A DNA stretch of 64,000 nucleotides from Ruminococcus flavefaciens (GTDB lineage Bacteria > Bacillota > Clostridia > Oscillospirales > Ruminococcaceae). A program made the translations under genes and the position numbers. Shown piece by piece: positions 18,824 to 26,782 of this stretch. How positions within the stretch are numbered: position 1 is the first letter of the stretch; the number at the start of each line of letters is the position of its first letter. The notes beneath the pieces are model-generated. The model worked only from the letters and a program-made list of their open reading frames with translations. It was not told the origin of the DNA and searched no databases. The DNA is taken from the NCBI GenBank assembly GCA_023667045.1, contig JAMPAU010000008.1, positions 1 to 64,000 on the forward strand. The letters run 5' to 3'.

Positions 18824-19912
18824 TTATGTTATGTCAATATTCAGCAGTTCCATACATTTGCGTTTTCGACTTATAGATGAATGGACGTATCTGTTGAGCG
18901 TTATTTCGACTGTTCTGTGACCAAGAATTTCTGATAGTGTTTTTACATCAAATCCGAGTGCAATACAGTTTGTGGCAAAAATATGACGTAAGCTGTGAAA
19001 ATTGGCTGACGGTAAATTTGCTTTTTTCAGTGTCGATTTAAAACGATACTGCATAGTTCTCGGTTCAACAATTTTTTCACTTCCTGAGAGCAAATAGCTG
19101 TTCTTTTCTGACGGTGCAAAATCTTTCAGAATATTCAACAGAAATTCAGGAAGCGGAATAACTCTGTCTGATGCTGTGCTTTTTGGTGAAGTAATTACAA
19201 TTTTCGTTGAATTACCATACTTTATACGCTGACAGGTTTTTGAAATATGCAGCAAACCATCGAGCAAATCAATATCGCACCACTTTAACGCACATAATTC
19301 GCCTATTCTAATACCTGTATAAAGGCACAATAAAATTCCGAGATTTGTAGGATTTATTTCCTTAAAAAGCTCTGATTTCAAGATTTCCTGCTCCTCTCCG
19401 GAATACATATTCAGCTCTTTTTTAGGTGATTTTGGCAGTTCAATATCAGAAATTTCATTTGTACAATGGTACGTTTTAGATGCATATTTAGCCATACTTT
19501 TAAGTACAACAATCATATCGGATATGTATTTTTCGGACAATCCCTCAGTTTTCTTTATATAGATAAAGTCATAAACGAATCTTGGCGAAAGAGCATTGAA
19601 TCTAAATTTCCCGAAATATGGGAGCAGGTGCTTTTCAATCTTGAACTGATAATTTGCTACTGTGGATTCTTTTACACTGATTTTTTTCATATTCATCCAC
19701 TCATCAAAAAGCTGTTTAACCGTCAGACTGCACAAACAGGTATTTTCATTAACTATCGACTTTAATTTTATCAGTTTTTCTTTGACTTCGCTGTAAGTTT
19801 TAGCGTAAACCGAGCGATATTTCGGTTTACCGTCAGTACAAAATTCGCCCCTGTACCTGCCCTCCCAGCGACCATCCCTGCGGTGATAGATATTCAAGCC
19901 TTTTCTGCCCAT
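18824..19912 (-). CDS. Tyrosine recombinase, candidate inversion recombinase
   Basis: A 362-residue tyrosine recombinase with arm-binding start MGRKGLNIYHRRDGRWEGRY, a core-binding domain and catalytic residues R202, H306, R309, H332 and nucleophile Y342. The ATG at 19912 is placed 7 bases after AGGAG; two codons upstream an ATG lies only one base from that site, which is too close. It lies between perfect 20-bp inverted repeats at 18726 and 20099 and has no excisionase beside it. That setting suits a DNA invertase more than an element integrase. A 13-bp direct repeat ATTTCTGACGGCT (18804 and 19934) also flanks the gene and may be a binding site. Confidence 0.9.
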   Translation of the reverse strand: MGRKGLNIYHRRDGRWEGRYRGEFCTDGKPKYRSVYAKTYSEVKEKLIKLKSIVNENTCLCSLTVKQLFDEWMNMKKISVKESTVANYQFKIEKHLLPYFGKFRFNALSPRFVYDFIYIKKTEGLSEKYISDMIVVLKSMAKYASKTYHCTNEISDIELPKSPKKELNMYSGEEQEILKSELFKEINPTNLGILLCLYTGIRIGELCALKWCDIDLLDGLLHISKTCQRIKYGNSTKIVITSPKSTASDRVIPLPEFLLNILKDFAPSEKNSYLLSGSEKIVEPRTMQYRFKSTLKKANLPSANFHSLRHIFATNCIALGFDVKTLSEILGHRTVEITLNRYVHSSISRKRKCMELLNIDIT

Positions 19913-20024
19913 AATCATTCTCCTTTCTGCCAGATTTCTGACGGCTTTCAGTATCAAATGTCACAAATATAGCTTACTGCAATTGTGCATATATGCCAAA
20001 AATATGCCATTAACAAAATTTTTA

Positions 20025-20053
20025 TTGACTTTTATGTAAATCAATGATATAAT
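20025..20053 (+). promoter_or_regulatory. Outward promoter inside the putative invertible segment
   Basis: TTGACT and TATAAT are separated by 17 bp, pointing right. The promoter lies inside the inverted repeats, 45 bp from the right copy. In the present orientation the first thing it would transcribe after that copy is the terminator at 20130-20164. Confidence 0.7.
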
Positions 20054-20098
20054 GTTTAACATACTAACAACGGTAATCCGCTGTTCTGCGTTGCCGTC

Positions 20099-20118
20099 AA
20101 GGATTAAAATTTACGAAA
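20099..20118 (+). repeat. Right 20-bp inverted repeat of a putative invertible segment
   Basis: AAGGATTAAAATTTACGAAA is the exact inverted partner of 18726-18745. The enclosed segment is about 1.35 kb and holds the recombinase and one outward promoter. Confidence 0.7.
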
Positions 20119-20129
20119 AATCTATTCTG

Positions 20130-20164
20130 TCAGCTGATAATCATATCAGCTGATTTTTTATTTT
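20130..20164 (+). terminator. Rho-independent terminator just outside the right inverted repeat
   Basis: CAGCTGATA and TATCAGCTG form a 9-bp stem with a 4-base loop, followed by ATTTTTTATTTT. It lies 12 bases beyond the right inverted repeat and would stop transcripts from the promoter at 20025, isolating the XRE gene downstream. Confidence 0.8.
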
Positions 20165-20291
20165 CACATACTATTGTACATTCTCATACCATAATTGTAC
20201 ACTTAAAAGTCCATAATTTCAAGTCCGAACGGATATTATTTTTTCTTTCGTCATGATATATAATAATATCTATAAAGTGAGGTTGATAATT

Positions 20292-20600
20292 ATGGAGATT
20301 GGAAGTAAAATAAAAAAACTTCGTACAGATAAAGGACTATCGATGTATCGAATCACGCAGATTACTGGAATATCAGGACATCACATCAAAGGCATTGAAG
20401 AAGGAACTCGTCAACCAACTATTGACACCCTTCAAAAGCTTTTAGTACCACTCGGAATAAGTATAGCAGAATTGTTCAGTGATAAAACAGATATATCATA
20501 TCTAACTGACAAAGAACGTACACTGCTTGAAAATTTCCGTACTCTTGATAATGAAAAAGCTGATGCATTGATTTTATTCAGTGAAGTTTTAAAAAAATAA
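20292..20600 (+). CDS. XRE-family helix-turn-helix regulator
   Basis: A 102-residue transcription regulator. The start at 20292 (MEIGSKIKKLRTDKGLSMYR) follows GTGAGG by 9 bases. Residues 5-60 form a cro/C1-type HTH (LSMYRITQITGISGHHIKGIE) ending in the usual TLQKLLVPLGISIAELF. The remaining 40 residues could be a dimerisation part. Two ATTGTAC repeats upstream, around 20170-20195, are candidate operators. A terminator follows directly, so it is monocistronic. It may control element B or the neighbouring switch; the target is not visible in sequence. Confidence 0.88.
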   Translation: MEIGSKIKKLRTDKGLSMYRITQITGISGHHIKGIEEGTRQPTIDTLQKLLVPLGISIAELFSDKTDISYLTDKERTLLENFRTLDNEKADALILFSEVLKK

Positions 20601-20611
20601 ATTATTATAAG

Positions 20612-20648
20612 AAACAGTATGCTCTTGATTAAGCATACTGTTTTTTTG
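20612..20648 (+). terminator. Rho-independent terminator after the XRE regulator
   Basis: A 12-bp stem (AAACAGTATGCT with AGCATACTGTTT) is followed by a run of Ts. Confidence 0.9.
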
Positions 20649-20825
20649 TATATCATTAATTATTCAATATTAATTTTTATATATAAATCTCCTACATTGA
20701 TTATTCCGGTGTTTCTTTCTACCTAAAACGTAAAATTCGGTGATTTCAAATTCAAGAACTATAATACATTATTCAGCAACTTTTTTAAAAGCATTTATTT
20801 CACCGCACAAATTATATTGTTTTCT

Positions 20826-23081
20826 TTACCAATGAAATTCAGCCTGTTCAACGGGAAAACCAGCGTAAACAGAAACCGTACAGTCATTACGCAGAAGTCT
20901 TGCCCGTCCTACTGCCTGCTCCAGTTGAGATGACAGCATCCACATCTGTATTTTCTGTAAAGTTTCGTCTTTGAAAGTATTCAGAGAAAATGTATAACTT
21001 CCGTTTTCTACCCTGTGAACATACATATTCGGTGTTTTATTAAACTCAAGACCTGCCCTCATTCCGTAAAGAAGATACACAAAGTCCGGCTTATTTGGCA
21101 GACCTATTACTGAAAGATTCTTACCGCTCAGTAAATTCAGTCCCTCAACATTTCCGAAATGATATTTTGTATTAAATTCCTTTTCAATGTCCTTGAACGT
21201 AATAACAATATCGTCAGCAGTTGATTTGAAAAGACTGCTCATTCTCTCGGGATTTTTTTCGAGAATGTAACCGCTGTAACTGCAATCGGTATGTTGAATG
21301 ATTGTTCCCATATATTTCGCTTTTCTGCATTCATAGAAATCAAAGTTTCTTTCCGGATAAAACATCTGATAAAGTTCCTGATTTGCTGTAGCAGAAAGTA
21401 TTATCAGCTTTCCCTGCGGTAACGGACTTTCTGAAACATAATGCACCATATTATCCGTAATATAGACATATTCAGCACTGAGCAGGTCGCATATATCAGA
21501 GTTCAGACCACTTATTTTTCTTAAAGTTTCCTCATCTTTAGGAATATAAAGTCTGTCCAGTTTTCTGTAGCCACGCTGTATGCATAGATAACTGATTCTG
21601 TTCTGCAAAGCATCACCGAATATACCTTTTTTTCTGACAAATCTTAGGTCTTCCATGCTGACGGAATTTGTATTTATTGCTGTCCTTAAAATATCCTCGT
21701 CAATTATTACTTCATGACTGCTAAGAATTTCCTGCTTCATGTGCATGAGCCTTGCGTGAGTAGTAATAATATGACCGTCAAAACGATACGCACGTTTAAG
21801 TGAATCAAGATAACCCAATATCTGCTGATAATCTAAATCAGTTTTTTTCATGTTCTTCAACTGACCTATCAGATATTTTAGGACATATTCCCCTGCTCCG
21901 ATTCTGTACAGATTATCAATCTCGTTTTTCAGCTCACCAGACAATAAATAATCTTTCAAATCGGGCGTACAGCAGATGTTTTCAATGCCTGTTATTCTTG
22001 CTTTATTTAAGATTTCATTTTTCAGATTATGTGTCGGTACAGCTATTAAAAGTGGTTTTTCGCTGTTTTTCATGTGCTGAATATAAGTTTCAGTTTTACC
22101 TGCACCGGTCTGAGCCTTGATAATAAAAACCGACCGATTCCGAGAATTAACAGCCCTCTGAAACGCATAATTCAAGTCTGCACTTACTTCGTCAAGAGAG
22201 ACATATTTTTCTTTTTTCAATTCCCTGACTTCAAATTTCTGAGGTTTTGCAGTAGAAAGCATATTTTCAGCGTGCTGACAACAGTTGCAATATTCACACT
22301 GCTGACATGGTGCAAGCGGTATATTGCCCTTGATAATTGCAGTAAGTATTTCTTTCCAGTTCATATATGAATAGTAATTTCTTGACTGTTCATTCGCCAT
22401 AATATCAAGAAAACGCTGTTTTCCCTTTTCCGCACCGCACATATTCCTTGCCAACAAGAAAACCTGTTCAGCGTTATAAAAAAACTCGCCATTGCAGAAA
22501 TTCCGGTACAGATTACAACTTTCATATAGATTTTCCCAGTTAAAATTACGATAAACCGCACGGTTATTTTTGTCCCTGTTCCCTGCCTGTTCTTTAGTAT
22601 TACCTTGTATTTTTTCGGGTACAGGTCTTTCATAGTAATAACACCCCTCCTGATAACTTTCAGTTGGAGTAAGCGAATAGTTACCATTTTTCAGCAGATG
22701 AATAACAGGCATACTTTCAATCATATCTACATTTCTACATTTATTGAAATGCTTTATTTTTTCTTTGTAATGTCTTTCATTTGATTTTTTTCTCATGCAA
22801 TCCACAAACGCAAGCAATATAGTATATATGCTGACTTTGTAGCTTTCAGAAGAAGTAATAGGATAATAATTTACAAATTCAGTATTAAAAATAACACAAA
22901 GCATATCTTGAAAATACCTCATTGTACGTATATCTTCAAGTTCTTCTTTTGTATTAAACAGCATAACATCACCCATTTCTGTTTTCTCTTCATTATAATA
23001 AATTCCATACATTATAGCTGTATTACGCATTATATTATTATAATCTGGCATATAACGCTTGAGAACTATAGATATTTTCAT
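20826..23081 (-). CDS. Superfamily 2 helicase-like protein with Cys cluster
   Basis: A 751-residue protein starting at 23081 after AAAAGGAGG. A Cys-rich motif (CQQCEYCNCCQ, about 258-268) may bind zinc or an Fe-S cluster. Helicase motifs follow in order: I (AQTGAGKT, about 323-330), II (VIIDEDI), III (LSATANQ) and VI (QAVGRARLLR, about 718-727). The N-terminal 250 residues are not recognised. Motif order and a Cys insert near motif I recall XPD/DinG-like or mobile-element replication helicases, but the motif II box is DEDI and not DEAH. It may unwind element B DNA for replication. A second, shorter helicase at 26783 has the same motif pattern. Confidence 0.8.
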   Translation of the reverse strand: MKISIVLKRYMPDYNNIMRNTAIMYGIYYNEEKTEMGDVMLFNTKEELEDIRTMRYFQDMLCVIFNTEFVNYYPITSSESYKVSIYTILLAFVDCMRKKSNERHYKEKIKHFNKCRNVDMIESMPVIHLLKNGNYSLTPTESYQEGCYYYERPVPEKIQGNTKEQAGNRDKNNRAVYRNFNWENLYESCNLYRNFCNGEFFYNAEQVFLLARNMCGAEKGKQRFLDIMANEQSRNYYSYMNWKEILTAIIKGNIPLAPCQQCEYCNCCQHAENMLSTAKPQKFEVRELKKEKYVSLDEVSADLNYAFQRAVNSRNRSVFIIKAQTGAGKTETYIQHMKNSEKPLLIAVPTHNLKNEILNKARITGIENICCTPDLKDYLLSGELKNEIDNLYRIGAGEYVLKYLIGQLKNMKKTDLDYQQILGYLDSLKRAYRFDGHIITTHARLMHMKQEILSSHEVIIDEDILRTAINTNSVSMEDLRFVRKKGIFGDALQNRISYLCIQRGYRKLDRLYIPKDEETLRKISGLNSDICDLLSAEYVYITDNMVHYVSESPLPQGKLIILSATANQELYQMFYPERNFDFYECRKAKYMGTIIQHTDCSYSGYILEKNPERMSSLFKSTADDIVITFKDIEKEFNTKYHFGNVEGLNLLSGKNLSVIGLPNKPDFVYLLYGMRAGLEFNKTPNMYVHRVENGSYTFSLNTFKDETLQKIQMWMLSSQLEQAVGRARLLRNDCTVSVYAGFPVEQAEFHW

Positions 23082-23164
23082 AAATTTATCCTCCTTTTGA
23101 AATTATTTTTTACCATAATAGTTGATTATTTAATAAAAAATAAGGCAAGGACGATGATTTCTCC

Positions 23165-23330
23165 GTGAGAGGCTACGCTTCGCTGCGCTCGCCTCTCACA
23201 GATAAAACAACCGGGGGAAAATGTACAAGCCATTATATATATATATAAGGGATTGTACAAAATCCCCCCTTTTCAGTTCTTTTTTATCTGCTGTGGCGTG
23301 GGAGTGCCCCCAAGGCACGACCTCACGCCA
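23165..23330. other. GC-rich non-coding region with nested inverted repeats
   Basis: The stretch 23082-23761 holds no convincing gene. Within it GTGAGAGGC (23165-23173) pairs with GCCTCTCAC (23191-23199), and TGGCGTG (23294-23300) pairs with CACGCCA (23324-23330), enclosing a second stem GTGCC/GGCAC. Both are GC-rich islands in AT-rich DNA. Origin of transfer, single-strand origin or a structured RNA are possible. A 70-codon minus-strand frame (23196-23408) crosses it but lacks a ribosome site. Confidence 0.45.
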
Positions 23331-23516
23331 TGGCAAATATATCGTCCGTGCCAGTTCAATTTCAAACGAGGGATAATAATATTTTTCAAACAAACATAAC
23401 ATATCCATAAATGCTTTTTGTCGGTTTTAAAGTAAAATCGACCTTATTCAAAAAACGACATCAAGTGAGACATTTCAGAAGTGACATAATTCTAATTATT
23501 ATTTATATTGACACAT

Positions 23517-23602
23517 CCTGGATTTGCAGAAAAGAGCAAAAGCGGAGCAGTAAATCCAGGTGAGATGTAAGGACACTGTATATTCCTTACGTCTCTTTTT
23601 TT
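23517..23602 (+). ncRNA. Candidate small structured RNA with terminator hairpin
   Basis: CCTGGATTT (23517-23525) pairs with AAATCCAGG (23552-23560). Immediately after, GAGATGTAAGGA (23562-23573) pairs with TCCTTACGTCTC (one wobble), followed by eight Ts. Two adjacent stems, the last a terminator, make a compact RNA of about 90 nt, either free-standing or a leader of the DUF960 gene. The promoter is unclear. Confidence 0.4.
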
Positions 23603-23686
23603 GTGTCAGCTCCTTACTTTTCTTATGACACCACATGGTACAGTGCTGTGTGAAAATATATTAAAATTCAATTATATATTATTGAA

Positions 23687-23734
23687 GTGCTACAGTAAGC
23701 TCTGCTGTTGATTACAGTAGGAGCGTAGTAGCAC
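23687..23734 (+). promoter_or_regulatory. Strong 5'-leader hairpin before the DUF960 gene
   Basis: GTGCTAC (23687-23693) pairs with GTAGCAC (23728-23734). Inside it CTGCTGT (23702-23708) pairs with ACAGTAG (23714-23720). The structure ends 14 bases before the GGAGG ribosome site of the gene at 23762, so it could modulate translation or mRNA stability. Confidence 0.45.
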
Positions 23735-23761
23735 AATAAATCAACGAAAGGAGGACAAAAG

Positions 23762-24046
23762 ATGTTTGATAATAAGCGTTACATCACAAGAGGAATACAG
23801 GCAGAAATACCGCTTGAGTTCCAAATTTTTATGTGGGAATGTGTTGACAGAATGCCCGAACCGAAAGACTATTTTCAGGTATTCAAGTTTGAAGATTCAG
23901 GCGGATTACAGAAAATCGTACATTTTTCAGAGCAGCCAGAGTACTGCATGAATTACTTTATTCCGTGCAGTAATCCGATTTCGGCAAAAGTCTATGTCAT
24001 TGACGACGGCGACCACTCAACCATGCTTTTAAGCAGCGAATACTAA
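23762..24046 (+). CDS. DUF960 family protein
   Basis: A 94-residue protein matching the DUF960 pattern as I know it: start MFDNKRYITRGIQAEIPLE, middle YFQVFKFE, KIVHFSEQPEY and end VYVIDDGDHSTMLLSSEY. The family occurs on Firmicute conjugative and integrative elements and has no assigned function. The ATG follows AAAGGAGG by 8 bases. A terminator follows at once, separating it from the amidoligase gene. Confidence 0.85.
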   Translation: MFDNKRYITRGIQAEIPLEFQIFMWECVDRMPEPKDYFQVFKFEDSGGLQKIVHFSEQPEYCMNYFIPCSNPISAKVYVIDDGDHSTMLLSSEY

Positions 24047-24053
24047 AGCAAAA

Positions 24054-24090
24054 TCCCTCCCGATTAATTTCGGGAGGGAAATTTTTATTT
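24054..24090 (+). terminator. Rho-independent terminator after the DUF960 gene
   Basis: A 9-bp stem (TCCCTCCCG with CGGGAGGGA) with an 8-base loop is followed by AATTTTTATTTT. Confidence 0.88.
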
Positions 24091-24106
24091 TACGGAGGAA
24101 AAACAA

Positions 24107-25213
24107 ATGAAAGAAGAAAAAATCTGTTGTACCCACTGCGGTGACATCATCGAGGGTGACGACTATGACACAATCTACGGCGAACCAATCTGTCAGGACT
24201 GCATCGACAGATATGCCGTAACCTGCGACAGATGTGAGGAGTTTGTATGGGACTCCGATGCCTACTGCGACGGCAACACCTGTCTCTGCGGACGTTGCTA
24301 CGAAAACTACTATTCACGCTGTGAGGAGTGCGATATGATTATCCACAACGACGATATATATGAGTACGAGGACGGTTATTTCTGCCGTGAATGCTACGAA
24401 AATATCCGCAGGAACACATCAATCCACGAGTACAGCTACAAGCCTGAACCGAAATTCTTCGGCAAGTACACACATGGCGACAGAACAAGATTTTTCGGTG
24501 TGGAACTTGAAATTGACGGAGCAGGCAAGGACGACGATTACGCCGATGAAATTCTTGACATCGCCAACGAGGACGACGACCACATCTACATAAAAACTGA
24601 CGGTTCACTTGATGATGGAATGGAGCTTGTAAGCCACCCTATGACTATCGATTATCACAAAAGTTTCTGCTGGGAAAGCGTTATGAACTACGCTGTCAGA
24701 CTTGGTTATCGTTCTCACCAGACAAGCACCTGTGGACTTCATATCCACGTCAACCGTGACAGTTTCGGAAATGACCGTGACGAACAGGACGAAGTAATTT
24801 CAAGAATCCTGTACTTTGTGGAACACCACTGGAATGAAATGCTGAAATTTTCACGTCGTTCCGAGTATACAATGAACAGGTGGGCGGCGAGATATGGATA
24901 TGAAAACTCCCCGAAAGCAATCATGGATAAGGCAAAAAAGAGCTATGGTCGCTACGTTGCTGTCAATCTCTGCAACTACCACACAATCGAATTCAGGCTT
25001 TTCAGAGGTACGCTCAAGTACAACACTTTCATTGCCACGCTTGAGCTTGTTGCAAAAATCTGTGATACTGCCTACATGATGACAGATGACGAAATCGCTA
25101 AACTCTCATGGTCTGAGTTTGTAAGTCAGATAAATGAACCTGAACTCATTCAGTATCTCAAAGAACGCAACCTTTACATCAACGAAAAAGTCGAAGAAAC
25201 GGAGGAATTTTAA
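24107..25213 (+). CDS. Amidoligase-family enzyme with N-terminal zinc-finger module
   Basis: A 368-residue protein. The first 100 residues hold about six CxxC pairs spaced like LIM/treble-clef fingers (CCTHCGD, CQDC, CDRC, CGRC, CEEC, CREC). The rest fits the putative amidoligase family (COOH-NH2 ligase, glutamine-synthetase-like fold): FFGVELEIDGAG (about 128-139), KTDGSL, ELVSHP, TCGLHIHVNRDS (about 209-220) and FRLFRGTLKYN near the end. Such enzymes are predicted to make ATP-dependent amide or isopeptide bonds. The next gene, 2 bp downstream, is a class II glutamine amidotransferase that could supply ammonia. GGAGGAAAA precedes the ATG. The finger module hints at a protein or nucleic-acid partner. 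Substrate unknown. Confidence 0.88.
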   Translation: MKEEKICCTHCGDIIEGDDYDTIYGEPICQDCIDRYAVTCDRCEEFVWDSDAYCDGNTCLCGRCYENYYSRCEECDMIIHNDDIYEYEDGYFCRECYENIRRNTSIHEYSYKPEPKFFGKYTHGDRTRFFGVELEIDGAGKDDDYADEILDIANEDDDHIYIKTDGSLDDGMELVSHPMTIDYHKSFCWESVMNYAVRLGYRSHQTSTCGLHIHVNRDSFGNDRDEQDEVISRILYFVEHHWNEMLKFSRRSEYTMNRWAARYGYENSPKAIMDKAKKSYGRYVAVNLCNYHTIEFRLFRGTLKYNTFIATLELVAKICDTAYMMTDDEIAKLSWSEFVSQINEPELIQYLKERNLYINEKVEETEEF

Positions 25214-25215
25214 TT

Positions 25216-26220
25216 ATGTGTGCATTATACGGCTGGCTCGACTGCGGAAAGAAACTTCCGCACAAACTTTTAAAGAAACTCACTCAGGCACTCGCAAATG
25301 CCGCCGAGGAACGTGGCACAGACGCTGCCGGAATCTCATACATCAAAAACGGTCACGTCACAATCTATAAACGCCCCAGACCTGCTCATAAAATCAAGTT
25401 CAATATCCCTGAAAATACTGTTGCGGTAATGGGACACACAAGGCTTGCCACACAGGGTGACAAGGAAAACAACTATAACAATCACCCATTTTTCGGAAAG
25501 GCTGATAGGGCTTTTGCGTTTGCCCACAACGGAGTATTGTATAATGATACAGCACTCAAAAAGTCCCATAATCTGCCGAAAAGTAAGATTGAGACAGACA
25601 GCTATGTTGCAGTTCAGCTCATTGAAAAACAAGGCAAACTGAACTGCAATAGTCTGAAAAATATGGCTGAGGACGTTATGGGCAACTTTGTGTTTACCTT
25701 GCTGGACGAGAATAACACACTCTATTTCATCAAGGGAAACAATCCGTTATATCTGATTTACCTTGAACGTTTTGGACTTTATGTTTATTCGTCAACAAAG
25801 TCAATCATGAACAAGGCACTGAAAGCTGTAGGTATGAACCACGAAAAATATACTATTATAGAGGTATGCGAGGGAGATATTATTTCAATCGGTGCAGACG
25901 GAAAAATAGACAGCAGTTGCTTTACTCCAGAAAATTATTCATTTTTCAGCACAGGCACAAGCAACAAAAAATTACGCTACAACTATGAGTGGTACGACTG
26001 GGAAGACGACGAATACTGCGAGTACACAAGCGAAGAAGAACTCCTGCTTGATATGTGCAACTGTTATGGCGTTGATGTGGACGATGTTCTCCTGCTCCTT
26101 GACTACGGTTATACCGCTATGGAAATCGAGGAAATGTTCATGGACACCAACCTGCTCCGCTCTGCTATACAAGAAGTCAAACACAACAGTTTTTACAATG
26201 ACTTAAAATCAGAAGTCTAA
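25216..26220 (+). CDS. Class II glutamine amidotransferase
   Basis: A 334-residue protein whose second residue is Cys (MCALYGW); after Met removal this is the N-terminal nucleophile that hydrolyses glutamine. Typical motifs are AEERGTDAAGI, MGHTRLATQG, NNHPF and FAHNGVLYN. After the amidotransferase fold (about 1-235) comes an acidic tail (about 255-334) shared with the fragment at 1-188. That tail is not part of standard GATase families and may dock the amidoligase encoded 2 bp upstream. GGAGG overlaps the upstream stop, so translation is probably coupled. Together they look like an amidation or protein-modification pair. Confidence 0.9.
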   Translation: MCALYGWLDCGKKLPHKLLKKLTQALANAAEERGTDAAGISYIKNGHVTIYKRPRPAHKIKFNIPENTVAVMGHTRLATQGDKENNYNNHPFFGKADRAFAFAHNGVLYNDTALKKSHNLPKSKIETDSYVAVQLIEKQGKLNCNSLKNMAEDVMGNFVFTLLDENNTLYFIKGNNPLYLIYLERFGLYVYSSTKSIMNKALKAVGMNHEKYTIIEVCEGDIISIGADGKIDSSCFTPENYSFFSTGTSNKKLRYNYEWYDWEDDEYCEYTSEEELLLDMCNCYGVDVDDVLLLLDYGYTAMEIEEMFMDTNLLRSAIQEVKHNSFYNDLKSEV

Positions 26221-26225
26221 AAAAC

Positions 26226-26268
26226 TATAATCCCAAAGAGTGAAAGCTCTCTGGGATTATTTTTTTAT
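26226..26268 (+). terminator. Rho-independent terminator after the amidotransferase
   Basis: ATAATCCCAAAGAG pairs with CTCTCTGGGATTAT (small internal mismatch) and is followed by seven Ts. Confidence 0.85.
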
Positions 26269-26501
26269 AAAAGCCTGCTCACTATCTAAATCATTAAACT
26301 AATAACCTCAATATTAAAATTATTTTTTACTCCTCTACATATATGAGATGAAAGAAAAATAAATTTTGCATAAAAAATTTTTGCTATTTACAGGCGTTTT
26401 CCGATATCCTATTTCATAAATGAAGTTCTATGTTCCACGTGTAAACAGACTTTTCATTCAAAATATCAAAAAATTTTTTTGTATAGATTTTCAAAAACCT
26501 C

Positions 26502-26530
26502 TTGACAAAATTAAATTCATATGATATAAT
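26502..26530 (+). promoter_or_regulatory. Strong sigma-A promoter for the helicase/Xis/Int operon
   Basis: A perfect consensus pair, TTGACA and TATAAT, with a 17-bp spacer. The helicase ATG lies 253 bases downstream, leaving a long leader with an attenuator. The 26269-26501 stretch before it is AT-rich and I see nothing else in it. Confidence 0.85.
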
Positions 26531-26660
26531 TACGTCACAATAAGGAGGTTAAGTCTTCTGTAGCCCACAAGGTTCTCTACTATATTTATTAGTTGATTAA
26601 CTTAACTAACATTCAGAGTTAAATACAGAAGCAATTAAAATTCAATAAACAAGCGTTTCA

Positions 26661-26741
26661 ATCGCTGACAAAGGTTTTATAATATAATTAGTCATACTTG
26701 TATGACTTTTTATGTGTTGTCTTGTCAGCGATTTTTATTTT
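26661..26741 (+). terminator. Attenuator-like terminator in the helicase leader
   Basis: ATCGCTGACAA (26661-26671) pairs with TTGTCAGCGAT (26722-26732), followed by TTTTATTTTTAT. A small hairpin GTCATACTTGTATGAC sits in the loop. Upstream in the leader CTTCTGTA (26555-26562) can pair with TACAGAAG (26624-26631). The terminator lies between promoter and gene, so transcription of the operon is probably controlled by attenuation. Confidence 0.65.
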
Positions 26742-26782
26742 TATACGCAAAAAATCAAATCTAAATTCAAAGGAGAATTAAC

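Noticed and set aside
23196..23408. 70-codon minus-strand frame
   Set aside because: No ribosome site, spans palindromic GC-rich DNA, no recognisable protein features.
24339..24608. Arg/Cys-rich minus-strand frame inside the amidoligase gene
   Set aside because: Antisense shadow of the Cys-rich finger region.
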